The notes under the pieces were generated by a model that was not told the DNA's origin, ran no database searches, and saw only the letters and a program-made list of their open reading frames with translations. DNA of 64,000 nucleotides from Bryopsis sp. KO-2023 (lineage: Eukaryota; Chlorophyta; Ulvophyceae; Bryopsidales; Bryopsidaceae). Position numbers and translations under genes: made by a program. The first letter of the stretch is position 1. Each line of letters opens with the position of its first letter. Positions 10,167 through 22,500 of this stretch are shown in pieces. Location: the NCBI GenBank assembly GCA_030272585.1, contig BSYQ01000006.1, positions 687,001 through 751,000 of the forward strand, written 5' to 3'.

Positions 10167-12102
10167 ATGTGGAGGTTCGTCAACGCTCTGTGGCTTCTCG
10201 TTGTGTTCCCGGCAACAGTGGAGCTCGCGACGTCACAGAACGGCACGGTCGTCAGGACGACCAAAGAGTTCTGCAAGGCGTTGTATGATACACGCGTCGA
10301 CGTGATACATCTTCAGCACCCTCTCACTGTATCAGGCGAAGAGTGGGGATTCTTGAGGCCGGACGTCAAAAGACGGGTAATGCGATCGCAAATATCATAT
10401 GATACGGAAGGAACATGCACATTTCCCCTCCAAAAAAAATGTTTTGCTCACTGAAGGCTAAAATCGAGTATGAAGAAGTTCTTTGACTGTGTCTGTTTTC
10501 ATATTTGATATTTTCAGGTTGAGATCAGACCATTGGAGCACACAGAAGACTTCGTTCTGGATCTTGGTGGAGGCTTCGATTTGGCTTTTGTGAGCGGGCC
10601 GTCTGGGGAATTGCATTTCCATGACCTGCAGATTCATGGAATATACCGCCTGGCTCTTGGGGGTTCCGGAAGCGTTGGCATCATGAATCTGTTCCATGTG
10701 AATGCTCCCCAATCGATCCACATCCACAACTCCACCTGCTGCTTTCCCCCAGAAGTGTGCACTTCGATTTCGGATGATTTGAGGATGATTGTCGCATCGT
10801 CAAAGGCAGCTCTCAGCGCACTCGGTGTGGATTCTTGCACGTTTCCAGATGCAAAACCGCCCTTCCACACATACATGTATCACGAAGGGTGTGTGCTTCC
10901 CCAAGAGTGGGATGCCAGCAAGATCACAGGGAGCATTCATTTTCACACTAACACTTCTTTATCGTGCTCTGAAAAGTGCAAGATGAACGCTCGCCTGCTG
11001 GATATTCCAGTCGTGCAAGTCTCCACGGTAAGACAAGCATCACAACGTTTGGCGGCGCGTTGTTGTTTGATGATTTCAATTTCATTTTTTTTTCTATCTG
11101 AAGGTCTAATTGAGTGGGTGGGTGTGCAGGCCGACAGTCGTCAGCTTGTGGCTGCGATCGGCGGTATGATATCCGATCCTCAAATCCTTGAGATAAATTT
11201 GCTCGGGAAAGTGGTGGTTTATGAACATCAGTGGTCGAACCCCTTCACGATTGTGGCGAGAACAGGGACAAGAATGTTGATCGATGGGCGGGTGGAAGAT
11301 GGGAGCCATGCTGCCCTTGCATTCCTAGCAAATGACGTCTTGATCAAGGCACTCGGGGAAATCACGCTCCAGCTGACGAACCTCAAATTGGAGTTGGAGA
11401 GCTTCAAACCAGGCTTCCTCTCAAAAACGGACTGGAAATTTCAGTTCTGTGATGGTGAAGATTACTTCTACAAGGTGAGGTGGAGCGTGGTTTGAGCCGT
11501 GGTTTTTCCAAACAAGCCCCAGCAGGAGTCGTTCCCTTCCCTTCCTGCTTTCTTCTGAAAGCAATTGAAAATTGAACATTGCTTTGCTGTAGTGGCCGCT
11601 GTATCTTCCCTACCCGTTCGCTCTCCAAGACTCGCTGGTTCAAATAGCCAACGTATCGGTGATGTATCGAACATGTCCATCCAACCTCGACCTGGACAGA
11701 TTCATCGCTTCGCTGGAAGATTTCAAAGAACACTTCGCCAAGAGGGACTACGAAAATCTCACCATCGCCCCCCCTTCGTTCTCGATCAACAAACTTGAGG
11801 GAGCTGGCATATTCTTCGATCAGTTCGATGTCAGCCTTCCAGCTTTCTTGGGGGATGGAGCTTCGTGGTCGCCGGTTCTCCTGAACCATCTGGAGCTGCA
11901 CAACGTCACCGTTGTTTGCGAATCTTTTGGTGAACCAGTCGGTGAGATCCCCCGCTGCTTTGGGGGCGAGGGGAGCCCCAACGGCGGCGAAGGGAAGGAG
12001 ACTGCGAACAAAACGGGCAACGCAGCCGCCATGGTCTCGTTTCTGGACTTGTGGATAGTTTTCTCCCTGACGGCCGTGTTCTTTGTGGAATCCTGGTTGT
12101 GA
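10167..12102 (+). CDS. Secreted, probably membrane-anchored protein of unknown function (4 exons)
   Basis: Exons 10167-10376, 10518-11027, 11130-11474 and 11593-12102 all join in phase 0 at GT-AG borders to give 524 aa. The start is the first ATG, followed by a typical signal peptide (WLLVVFPATVELA). The C terminus ends in a 20-residue hydrophobic segment directly before the TGA, preceded by a small-residue stretch (KTGNAAA), as in GPI-anchored proteins. Several N-glycosylation sequons (NGT, NTS, NKT, NVT) and many Cys support an extracellular location. The opening (EFCKALYDTR... then a repeat-free body) loosely recalls the N-terminal exon of the neighbouring beta-helix genes, but no domain is recognised. 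No lesion is seen, so I read it as functional. Confidence 0.75.
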
Positions 12103-12639
12103 AATATTGAAAGCGGGTCTTTGGCTATTGGTGTGCTGTACGACCTCTAGTGATGTTGGCCCAGGTGCCACTTCCTGCCTTTTCTTCAACAGATTTACCC
12201 GTTCCAAACAGTAGAACAAGAAGATAACAAATGATAAGATAGCGTTTTTACCATCGCTGCACATATCCAGCTCGGTTTTACCGTGTTCAAGACATGGTTT
12301 CTCGAAAGCTTTCCACACAAGGCCGTTTTTGTTTTGTGTACTGTTTCCTTTTTCTTTTTCTTCCAGTGGGACCCAAGGTCAACAAGGGGAAACCAAAAAA
12401 AACTTCACCACATCGTATGAATTCCACTGGTGGGTGAAACTTTGGAAGTCAAGAGCGTGATCTATGACATCAAGTCAAGAATTAAACAAAATAACTCTGG
12501 ATAGGTATACACCTTCCTGATGTAGGATGCTCAAATCCCTCTCTTGTCGAAAAATCAATCATTGACTTGTTGGAAGGTTTCAACAGAATCGCACACGCAA
12601 ACCATTCAAATAGTTTCCTTCAGCCGAGACCAAACCTTT
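12103..12639. other. Intergenic region / 3' UTR
   Basis: Begins with the 3' UTR of the preceding gene. No coding signal until homology with the beta-helix family begins near 12.64 kb. Confidence 0.4.
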
Positions 12640-14815
12640 CTCACTCTTTTGAACAGTGGGACTTTTCTTGCCCCACACCAAGATTTTCCCATCACGCCTC
12701 TTGTGGGGCCATTGATACGAAACAGGGAGCAATGTACTGTCAATTCTGCTCTTTTGATTCCAACAGTGTTGGGGATGATAGGCATGCAATCGGGGTAGGA
12801 GGGGCGATAAGAGCCCAATCAGGTTCAGCTGTGGTCCTTGCGGATTCCAGCATCAGTGGGTGCACAGCAACACAATCAGGAGGGGGGGTCTTTTTGGATA
12901 ATGCAGATTTGGTTGGTCGAAATCTTACAGTCGTCAACAATACTGCTGACAAAAGTGGAGGTGGTGTTCACATGCAGTTTGAGGCTTTTACATTGGCATG
13001 TTTATGGAACTGCGAGTCCTGCTTGTTCAGCGGAAACAAGGCTGCGACAGGAGGTAAAAGCGTTTTGTTTTGTTCCCATCTTGCAGGCATCCCAAGTGAA
13101 AGAATCTCTCGCTCCAAATCAGTAGCAACAAAAAAAAGGCCTTGATCCTGGCGAAGTTTTTTAAAAAATACCATTGGACATTCTGGTGATGGGATGTTTA
13201 ATCTTGCTTGTGTTTTTCCCAGGAGGAATATATGTTACAAGCTACAAATCCAATGCTGAAAAATGTCAATTCACAGGGGCCACTTCACGAGTGAAAGGAA
13301 ATGGCTCCTATTTTGAGTTTTTGGCACATTGCAGGAATTATGACCCTATTTCTGATCCACGGGTGGTGCTGAACAAGACCACCTTTCAACGTTGGACGGA
13401 ACTCTGGGTCCGACATTTTTCTTGGCAACTTCGAGGGAAATGTGTGCTGCGATGGGGAGTGTTGGACTATGGAAAGCCGACTGGATGAAGCTCTCCAGAA
13501 ATGCAAATTACATTCCCACTATGGATCCGAGGGGGATAGATCACCTTCGTTGGGAACACAGTTTCAGTCGCTGAAAACTGATCCATCTGAAGTGGCTGGT
13601 CATGCTAGTGGGAATGAGCTTCCACGCATCAACGTCACAACGCTCGACTCCTTTGGTCAAATTACTACGGAGAAAGTGAATCTTCGAATGAAGGTGACAA
13701 CCCCAGGAGCGAGACTCTTTGGTGGTGTTGCAGCTGGCGAGGGTATGCTGATGAGCGGGAATATTACTGTGACTGGTGTGGTTCTGAGCCGTCTGCCAGG
13801 GGAGTACAATCTGAGATTCCAGCTGACTTCAGAATATGGCTCCATTGTGCCCGTGGAGTCGATCAGGGTGGATATTCAAGAGTGCCTCGTTGGGGAGCTG
13901 GTCAAAGAAAACGGCTGGCGCTGTGAGATTTGCGGTGAGAATATTTTCAGCTCGAACGTGAATGATGAGGATTGCATGCCTTGTTCTTTCGAGAAGGGCA
14001 GGTGTTTGGGAGGAAGACTGGTTCCTGTTGTTGGATTCTGGCACTCTGGTCCCCTGTCCTCCCAGCTCCATGCATGTTTATCTAAGGAAGCATGCACCTA
14101 TGGGAATCGAACGGAGGATCTGTTGGCATCATCAAACTCATCCTCCACCCTGAATATGACGGCTTATACTGAAGGCTACCCCTTGTGCGCAAAGGTGACA
14201 ACAAGCAAAGCAAGCTGAAGGGTATTTTGAAAATCTACGTTCAAGCGAATTCACACCAACAATGACCCGCGTGTGTGTGGAAATTTTCTGTAGTATAGGG
14301 CTACAAGGGGGTGTTGTGTGGGAGCTGCAAGGCATCGTATGGGAAGAGTGGCATGGAATGCAGAAAGTGCAAAGGAAAAGCAATTGCTGGAGTGGCAATT
14401 GGAGGGGCCATGCTTGCCTTGGCAGTAGTGTCCCTGATTTATGTCAGAAATGCTGCTAAATTTGCTCAACAAGCAATCGCTGATGGGCATTCTAACGCCA
14501 CAGGGTCAGATGGTCGTTCTGATAATATGTCTAGAAGAAAACAAAGGCCAACAGATATTTTGAAGGTAAGGGATTTGGACAGATAAGAACAGAGTCCTAC
14601 AATGCTTTTCCTTCTATCACCCTGCCAAGGTGTTGTGTGTTACTGGGCAGATCCTTGTGAATTTCATGCAAATGACTGGATCGGCTGCAGCAATCAACGT
14701 GGGTTCGACCGAATACATGAGGGGGATAAGCCAAGGTAGCGAAAGCAATCACATTCTTCGATCGTCTCTCCCAGGAACAAAAAAGAGGCACTCTGCTGCT
14801 CTTATTGCAACCTAA
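12640..14815 (+). pseudogene. Beta-helix surface protein copy A, 5'-truncated N-terminal half
   Basis: This part matches copy B from the later beta-helix repeats (GVGGAIRAQSG, ATQSGGG, NNTADKSGGG) through the Cys-rich region and the single-pass segment (GGAMLALAVVSLIYV). It then reaches the exon containing TGQILVNFMQMTGSAAA. The signal peptide and first beta-helix exons are missing. Relative to copies B and C, about 5 bases are lost near 13386, shifting the frame inside the exon that begins GIYVTSYKS. After TEYMRGI (about 14.73 kb) the match stops, because the rest of the gene is inverted (14.8-16.4 kb). Not expected to encode a working product. Confidence 0.8.
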
Positions 14816-16380
14816 TACCAACAATCACCCAATAAAGAAAAAACAACTGGATCCACAACTCCTTCAAGGAACAAACAAAAAAAAAGCTTCCTTCTGGGAG
14901 TCAATACTAGAAAAATTTGACATCACCCACAACTGAAAGAATTTGAAAAAACAGTATCAAAATTGCTGCGAAAACATCCATCAACGCACAACTCCACCCC
15001 CCACCCCACCCCCCAATAAAAAAAAAGTAAAACAATACGCATACGGTGCAAAAAGAAATGACCATCAATGCCAGACCCAATACGGCTTTCTGCATTCAAC
15101 ACTCCGAATCAAGAAGAGAGGTTCCGGCAAAACGAGAAGACATTTTTTCCATATAAGCCTCCCTCTTCCTAATCAAAACCGCCTTGGACTTTTTGGACAA
15201 GCTATTAGCTACCTCGGCTATAAGTCCATATTTGGTGGTCGGTACTTCACTTTCTGGATTCTCCCTTTCCACCCATTCTTCCAGCTCAGAAAAGAACACA
15301 TCAAAAATTTGCTTTCCCGTGTATGCAACGTAGATCCCAGCAACGCAAATGAAGATAATGGAGATTATTCCCGTATCATGTATTTCATACTGGTTTGCCA
15401 GATTCCCAACGTAGAAATAACCAATGATCCCATTTCCAAATTATTCAAAATGGAAATATAATTTGGATAATTTGGAATTATCGATTCCCAAAAAATTTGG
15501 AAATGCGTTTGGAGAACTATAGAAGCTATCATGATGAACAAGGCAAGACTGATTTGAATCCCACCACCCAATACTCGACCAAGCACAACGATGGCAGAAA
15601 ACAAAGCTTTCCGGACCAAAATCACCACCTCCCAGGCAGCGGTGTTGCTCTTGTACAGTTTATACAAGAATCCGTATCGAACAATCACATGCTCCTGATC
15701 GAGGGTGTGGGTTCTTGTGAGTTTGTAAATCAACCAAGCCAGCGCTGGGAAACCTATCGATATGAACAAGAAGCCAGGCAGCCCGACAGAAAGAACCAGG
15801 AGTGCATGTGATCCTTTGTAGCAAGTCAGACTCGTGTCCTGTGCCCAAAACAGATCATCCAAAGGGCTGGCTCGCACGCAATAAAAGATGCGCATGAACG
15901 CTTTCGTCTCACTGCAAACACATGAATATGACGATCTCAAAATATTGTGTTTCCTGAATAACAAGAGGAAATAATAAAAGGTTGAATGCTACTGCACCTG
16001 TCCCACCTGATGTAGGCTGCTTGCAACACGGCCCGAAATGCAATACCCGACCAGAGCCTCAGATCCTGCAGGGCTTTTTTGGTTCGTAACATAAATGCAA
16101 CGTAGACCATGAGAAACGCTGCCCAAACGATGAAGGGAACAAATGCCAGCAGCACAGTTGTCTTGATGGATGGAGGAAGGCCATTTTCCTCTGATGAGAA
16201 CGCACAATTAAATGCAAAAAAGCTGTTTCCATCCGTTCCACCAGAAAAAATGGCGCCTAAAATCAATATGAAATGTCATGCTTTGGCTTGGACATCCATT
16301 AAGGATACAAATCAACATTTTGGCGCACCAAATTCGTGGATGGCTGCTTTCCCCAGCTTGATCGTAAGCTGAGTTTCCAA
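14816..16380 (-). pseudogene. Beta-helix surface protein copy A, inverted C-terminal membrane half
   Basis: Minus-strand exons near 16266-15990 (FFAFNCAFSSEENGL... AAYIRW), 15910-15490 (IFYCVRASPLDDLFWAQDTSL and several transmembrane helices) and 15440-15096 (tail EEWVERENPESEVPTTKYGL) match the C-terminal half of copy B. They lie on the opposite strand to the first half of copy A. The homology includes the 3' flank (14816-14950 resembles 19259-19430). This half is cut from its N-terminal part by an inversion and has further small deletions around 15.40-15.49 kb. Confidence 0.8.
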
Positions 16381-16570
16381 CCTCATGTGGACAAAATGTA
16401 CGGGAAGATGGTCAAAAAGATACGTACTATTCAGGGAGTGGCTCACAGGTTCTATGGGAAATCATATCTACCCTGATGCGAGCAATCACTATTTCACGAG
16501 CGATGTACGCTGTTGAAATCTGGGGATGTGCGTTCAACCACTACAACCTCCCTAAACGAGGGGAAGCCGC
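16381..16570 (+). pseudogene. Possible LINE reverse-transcriptase fragment
   Basis: One plus-strand frame reads AITISRAMYAVEIWGCAF, which resembles the YGxExW block at the thumb of non-LTR reverse transcriptases. The surrounding sequence is out of frame. This is a weak call from a short motif only. Confidence 0.25.
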
Positions 16571-16877
16571 CCGGGGGCGTCGAGCCTTTAGGCTGAAAAC
16601 TATGAAGATGATAATGACATCACTAATTTTTTGAGAGAAGGAGTGGGCAGCAGTGTATCGTTTTTTGGCCCATGGCGGGGAAAAAAAATCTAAATCTCTG
16701 TGGGAATTGTGGGAATGATCGCTACAAATACATTCAGAACTCATCACGTTTATATTCATAAATATTTCATTTACAAGGAACCAGGCTACAGCAACCAGCC
16801 ACCCTAGAGTGGTTTCAGATACTTTCGAGACAAGCTTGGCTGGGGTTGTGATTGGATCGTCCTTTTTTTTCGGAAAT

Positions 16878-16916
16878 ACCAAACAAACAAACAAACAAAC
16901 ATCAATTACATTGTGT
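16878..16916. repeat. (CAAA)n plus CATCAATTACA tail motif
   Basis: On the minus strand this reads TGTAATTGATG followed by TTTG units, the same as the two copies near 18.62-18.72 kb at the LINE. Confidence 0.6.
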
Positions 16917-17199
16917 AGGAGAGACATTCTCCTATTACAAGGATCAGTAAAAAACCAAATGTGACCATGTGTAGTTTAATGTTGAGATTCCATTGGCTTT
17001 TGTGTGTACCCACAAAGACACTAAGACCATCAAGAATGCAAAGATGCATAGGTCGATTCAGCTAAATTCAACGAACGTGAAATATCTTCAAATAAAGAAG
17101 ATTGAAAAGAAAAGCGTTCCGAAAGTTCCTCTCGCAAAGTAGCATCGGTACTGGAAGCAAGTAGCCTATCCAACCGATCCATTAAATCTTGAATTTGTT

Positions 17200-17245
17200 G
17201 TAAACCAGTATTTTTATTTTTATTTTTATTTTATTTTTATTTTTT
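17200..17245. repeat. (TTTTTA)n microsatellite
   Basis: Short A/T simple repeat of TTTTTA/TTTTA units downstream of the LINE fragment. Confidence 0.7.
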
Positions 17246-17404
17246 CGGAAATACCATCTCAACGAGATCCAAGATAGTTGAAGTTGTGAAAAACGCTTGG
17301 CGGTTACTCGTGCGGGTTGGTTCTTTTCAATCAAAACAGAAAAGAGTCGTTCAAGGAAGACGATGTAATTCGAGGTTCATTTCCTCTTTTGTTGAATCGA
17401 TGCA

Positions 17405-18750
17405 GGTGTTAAACAAACAAACAACATTTACAACGAATATATAATGATCCAATCTATTCCTATAGAATCAATTCTCTAATCTTAATTGCCTTTCGTAAAT
17501 AAAAAGCCACCCGATAAATGTTTTGTTGATTAAAAAACCCTTTGATATTTCGAAAAACAAACAAATCCGAAAATGATCTTCTTAAACCATTATATAACGG
17601 GCAAATAAAAATAAAATACGATTCATCTTCAATCCAAGGTGAACCACAATAAGGACAATATCTTTGTTGTCTGTCCACATTTACGTATCGACCAGTTTCT
17701 ATTGCCAAAACATAACATCCCAATCTAAACCGAATATATAAAGAGCGAAGACTTCGATCTCCAATTGACTCTAAACGTTTTAAACCATCTCGCCCACAAT
17801 AAAAAGAATTCAAATAGGACTCAACTTTAGGATATCGACCAGCCCAATCAAACGTTTGAGAAACCCAATAAACCTTGTACGCTCTTTGCCAAGCCTGAAT
17901 GTCAATAGAACCATCCTCTAATAATAAAGGAGACGATGAACTGGAAGTGAAAGAATCTAACAATTGCCTCATTTTTTGAAACCACATAACCGTCCCAGAA
18001 TCTTTGCCTTTAGCAAACAATCGAGCTTTGTCACAGCTGCGAGGGAAAGGGGGTGGAGCGCACTAGGTGCACAGGGTACAGGAGGAGGGCGTTGGAAACC
18101 ATTGTCATAGCTCCGAAACCATTGTCACAAGCTGCCATATTTTGTACCGAAGGATTGACCAAATGATTCCAAAAACGAAAAGCTTGTCGAATAAAATAAA
18201 AATGAAGAGGTTTCACTTTGAGGTCCAACAATATTAAGGAATTAGGAGTCGACGGAGAAAGACCCAATAACCATCGAAGAAACGTAGTTTGAATGCGATC
18301 TAATTCCCTTTTTATGTTATTAGAAGCAAAAACAAACCAAAGTTCACAACCATAACAAAGACGACCTTGCACCAATTGACGAAATAAACCAACAGCCACA
18401 CGTGGGGAAAAAACTTGAGTCTTATTTAACAAAATCCATAATCTTCCCAAATCTGCTCGACCTTTCGAGAGTATGTATTCAAAATGGTCAGCAAATATAT
18501 TTCCACGTGCAGAAAAATGAAATCCCGGATAACGAACTTTATTACGACTCGACATCACGTTGGATAACCTCGATCGAGATAGGTAACGAAACCGGTATTG
18601 ATTGACCGATTGAGGAACTGCTGTTCGCGACGACAAACAAACAAACAAACAAACATCAATTACATTTGTTCGCGACGACATTAGTGGGAAACGAACAAAC
18701 AAACAAACATCAATTACAGAAAACACAGAAAATTTAGTGGGAAACACAGA
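17405..18750 (-). mobile_element. 5'-truncated non-LTR retrotransposon (LINE), frameshifted
   Basis: Two minus frames, about 18747-18031 and 18020-17460, form one reading of a LINE ORF2 C-terminal part. The first holds the reverse-transcriptase palm/thumb region (VRYPGFHF, then LCYGCELW, then FLRWLLGLSPSTPNS). The second holds the terminal zinc knuckle CPYCG...FICPLY, in which the usual His is replaced (SYFIFICP). The frames are offset by an insertion near 18.03-18.08 kb. The endonuclease and the catalytic half of the RT are absent. The 5' side carries two TGTAATTGATG + TTTG tails. Dead copy. Confidence 0.75.
18620..18716. repeat. Two tandem tail motifs TGTAATTGATG + (TTTG)n (minus strand)
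   Basis: The same 11-base core plus TTTG run occurs twice, separated by GTTCGCGACGAC/TTAGTGGGAAAC sequence that is itself partly repeated. It looks like successive insertions or tail-to-body junctions of one LINE family. Confidence 0.55.
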
Positions 18751-19570
18751 AAAGTCGCCAAGCCGTCGACGTTCCTAATATGAACGTTCTCTGTACGTCA
18801 AGCTCCTGCAAAAACAAGGAGGTCATATATGGAAAAGATAACACAATGAAGAGTTATATAGTGGAAATCAACTTTTCTATATCGACCTTTTCCAACGCCT
18901 CGAAAAAAGCCGATGCCACGGCGTATGTCGATAGTGGGGGTGAAGATCGCACTCTGTAAAAAATCTTCGACCTGTATTGAATAGTGAGCATAACTGCAGC
19001 TAAGCAGATTCCAATTGGCTGGTGCATTCCAAACACCCATAAGCATTACGTCCAATGTGAGCTGGAAATTCCACTTCTTTTTTTCCCAAGATACGAAATT
19101 GGTGCCTCCACAAGTAGTTAAGACAACATTGATCAGTCAGCACCCTGCCCTATGATTTTACCCTAGAAAAATGTATGTCTTTCTTCAGATTTTGTTTCGA
19201 AGCTTCAATTAATCAATCAATGATTACATGTTGCCTGAGGAGCCACTTTGCCCCAATCGCAACCTGATACCAACAATCACCTCATCAAAAGAATATCCTG
19301 GATCCCAAGCCCTCCTTCATGAACAAACCAACAAAAAAAAGGCTCGCTTGTGGGAGTCTACTGAGTCATATTAGAAAAAATTGACATCACCCACAACTGA
19401 ATTTAAAAAAAAGTATCAAAAATGCTGCTTTTATGTCACCATCGACCCCCAACTCCCAAAAAAAAATCAATAGTCCAAAAAAGAAAATACTTTACGTATA
19501 CGGTACACAGAGAAAAATTGCCATCAACCACTTGCCATCAACGCCAGACCCAAAAGGTCTTTTAGAACTC
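18751..19570. other. Intergenic region / 3' flank of copy B
   Basis: No gene recognised in 18751-19258. From 19259 the sequence matches the 3' flank of copy A (14816-14950), so it belongs to the duplicated unit. Confidence 0.45.
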
Positions 19571-19574
19571 AATA

Positions 19575-22500
19575 CTACAATTCAAGAGGAGAGCTTCTGG
19601 AAAAACGAGAGGACAGTTTCTCCATATAAGCCTCCTTCTTCCGAAACAAAACAGCCTTGGACTTTTTGGTCAAACTATTAGCTGCCTCGGTTATAAGTCC
19701 ATATTTGGTGGTCGGTACTTCACTTTCTGGATTCTCCCTTTCCACCCATTCTTCTAAACCAGAAAAAAGCACATCAAAAATCTGCTTCACAGTGTACGCA
19801 GTGTAGATCCCAGCAATGCAAATGAAGATGATAGATATTGCCATTATCCCCTCATCCCCGAGTTCAGGCTGGCTTGCCAAATTCCCAACGATGAAGGCAA
19901 ACGTAGAAATCACTAATGATCCTAATTCCAAATCGTTCAAATTTGATTCCAAAAAAGGTTGGAAATGCGTTTGGAGAAGTATGGAAGCTATCATGATGAA
20001 CAATGCCAGACAACTTTGGGTTCCACCACCCAATGCTCGACCAAACACAACGATCGCGGCAAATAAAGCTTTCCGGATCAAAATCACTACCTCCCAAGCA
20101 GCAGTGTTGCTTTTGTACAGTTTGTACAAAAATCCGTATCGAACAATCACATGCTCCTGATCGAGGGTGTCGGTTCGCGTGAGTTTGTAAAGCAACCAAG
20201 CTGGGAACCCTATCGATATGAACAAGAAGCCAGGCAGCCCAACAAAAAGAACCAGGAGCGCATGGGATCCTTTGTAGCAAGTCAGACTCGTGTCCTGTGC
20301 CCAAAACAGACCATCCAAAGGGCTGGCTCGAACGCAATAGAAGATGCGAATGAACGCTTTCGTCTCGCTGCAAACACATAAATATGGCGATCTCAAAATC
20401 TTGTGTTTGCATTTTTTCCTCTTGTTCTTCAAGAAAAAATGAAAGGTTGAATCTGTATCTGTCCCACCTGATGTAGGCTGCCTGCAACACAGCCCGAAAT
20501 GCAATACCCGACCAGAGCCTCAAATCTTGTAGGGCTTTTTTGGTTCGTAACGCATGCACAGCGCAGACCATGACAAACGCTGCCCAAACGATGAAGGGTA
20601 CAAATGCCAGCAGCACAGTTGTCTTGATGGATCGGAGAAGGCCATTTTCCTCTGATGAGAACGCACAATCGAATGCAAAAAAGCTGTTTCCATCGGTTCC
20701 ACCAGAAGAGATGGCACCTGAAATCAATTTGAAATGTCATGCTTTGGCATGGATGTCTATTGGAGGATTCATCATCATTTTTTTGCATCAAATTCGTGGT
20801 TGGTTGCTTACCCCAGCTTGTGAAAACCCCCCTCATGTATTTGGTCCAACCCACGTTGATTGCTGCAGCCGATCCAGTAATTTGCATGAAATTCACAAGA
20901 ATCTGCCCGGTAACACAGAACACTCTTGGTAGGGAGAGAGAAGGAAAAGTATCTTGGGACTCTGTTCTTACCTGTCCAGATCCCTCACCTTGAAAATATC
21001 TGTTGGTCTTTGTTTTCTGCGAGCGATATCCCCAGAGGGGCAACCCGACCCGGTGGCATTTGGATGCCCATCAGTGATTGCTTGTTGAGCAAATTTGGCA
21101 GCATTTCTGACATAAATCAAGGACAATACTGCCAAGGCAAGCATGGCCCCTCCAATCGCTATCCCAGCAAGCACTTTTCCCTTGCACTCTCTGCATTCCA
21201 TGCCACTCTTCCCATACGATGCCTTGCAGCTCCCACACAACACCCCCTTGTAGCCCTATACCGCAGCAAATTTTCACCCACACACACAGGTCATAGTTAG
21301 TGTCAATGCTCTAGAATGTAGATTGTCACAATAATTTTCAGCATTGCTTGTTGTCACCTTTGCACACAGGGGGTAGTCTTCAGCATAAGCCGTCATATTC
21401 AGGGTGAAGGACGAGTTTAATGATGCAAACAGAACCTTTGTTCGATTCTCATAGGTGCATGCTTCTTTGGATAAACATGCATGGAGCTGGGAGGACAAGG
21501 GCCCAGAGTGCCAGAATCCAGCAACAGGAACCAGTCTCCCTCTCGAACACATGCCCACCTCAACAGGACAAGACTTGCAATACTTATCAGTCACGTTCAA
21601 GCTGAAAAAATTTTCACCGCAAATGTCACAGCGGAAGCCATTTTCTTTGGACACCTCCCCAATGAGGCACTCTCGAATATCCACCCTGATCGACTCCACA
21701 GACACAATGACGCCATCTTCTGAAGTCAGCTGGAAGGTCAGATTGTACTCCCCTGGCAGACCGCTAAGAACCACACCAGTCACAGTAATATGTCCGCTCA
21801 TCAGCATGCCCTCGCCAGTTGCAATGCCACCAAAGAGGCGCCCTGCAGGGTTTGTCGTGTTGATTCGCAGATTCACATTCTCCACAGCAGTCTGACCAAA
21901 GGAGTCGAGCGTTGTGACATTGATGATTGGAAGCTCGTCCCCACTAGCATGACTGGCCACCTCAGATGGATCAATCTTTACCAACTGAAACTGTGTTCCC
22001 AAAGGCGAAGATATGTCCCCCTGGGATCCATTGTAGGAATGTAATTTGCATTTCTTGAGGGCTTCATCCAGTCGGCTTTCCATGGTCCAACACTCCCCAT
22101 CGCAGCACACATCGCCCCCGAAGTTGTCGAGAAAAATGTCGGACCCAGACTTCCATCCAGCGTTGCTTTGAAAAGTGGTCTTCTTCAGCACTACCCGTTT
22201 GTCAGATAGATGCTCATAATTCTCGCAATGTGCCAAGAACTCAAAATAGGAGCCGTTTCTTTTCACTGGCGAAGTGGCCCCCATGGATTTGCATTTTTCA
22301 GCAACGGATTTGTCGCCTGCAACATGGATTCCTCCTGCGAAAAAAACACATGCAAAGAATGAACATCCCAACATTAGAATGTCGAATGGTAGTTTGGAAA
22401 CAAAAATAAAGTTCGCCAGGATCAAGGTCCGTTTTTTTGTTGCTACCTCTTTGGAGCGAAAAATGTGTCCACTTGGGATGCCAGCAAAATGGAAGATTAT

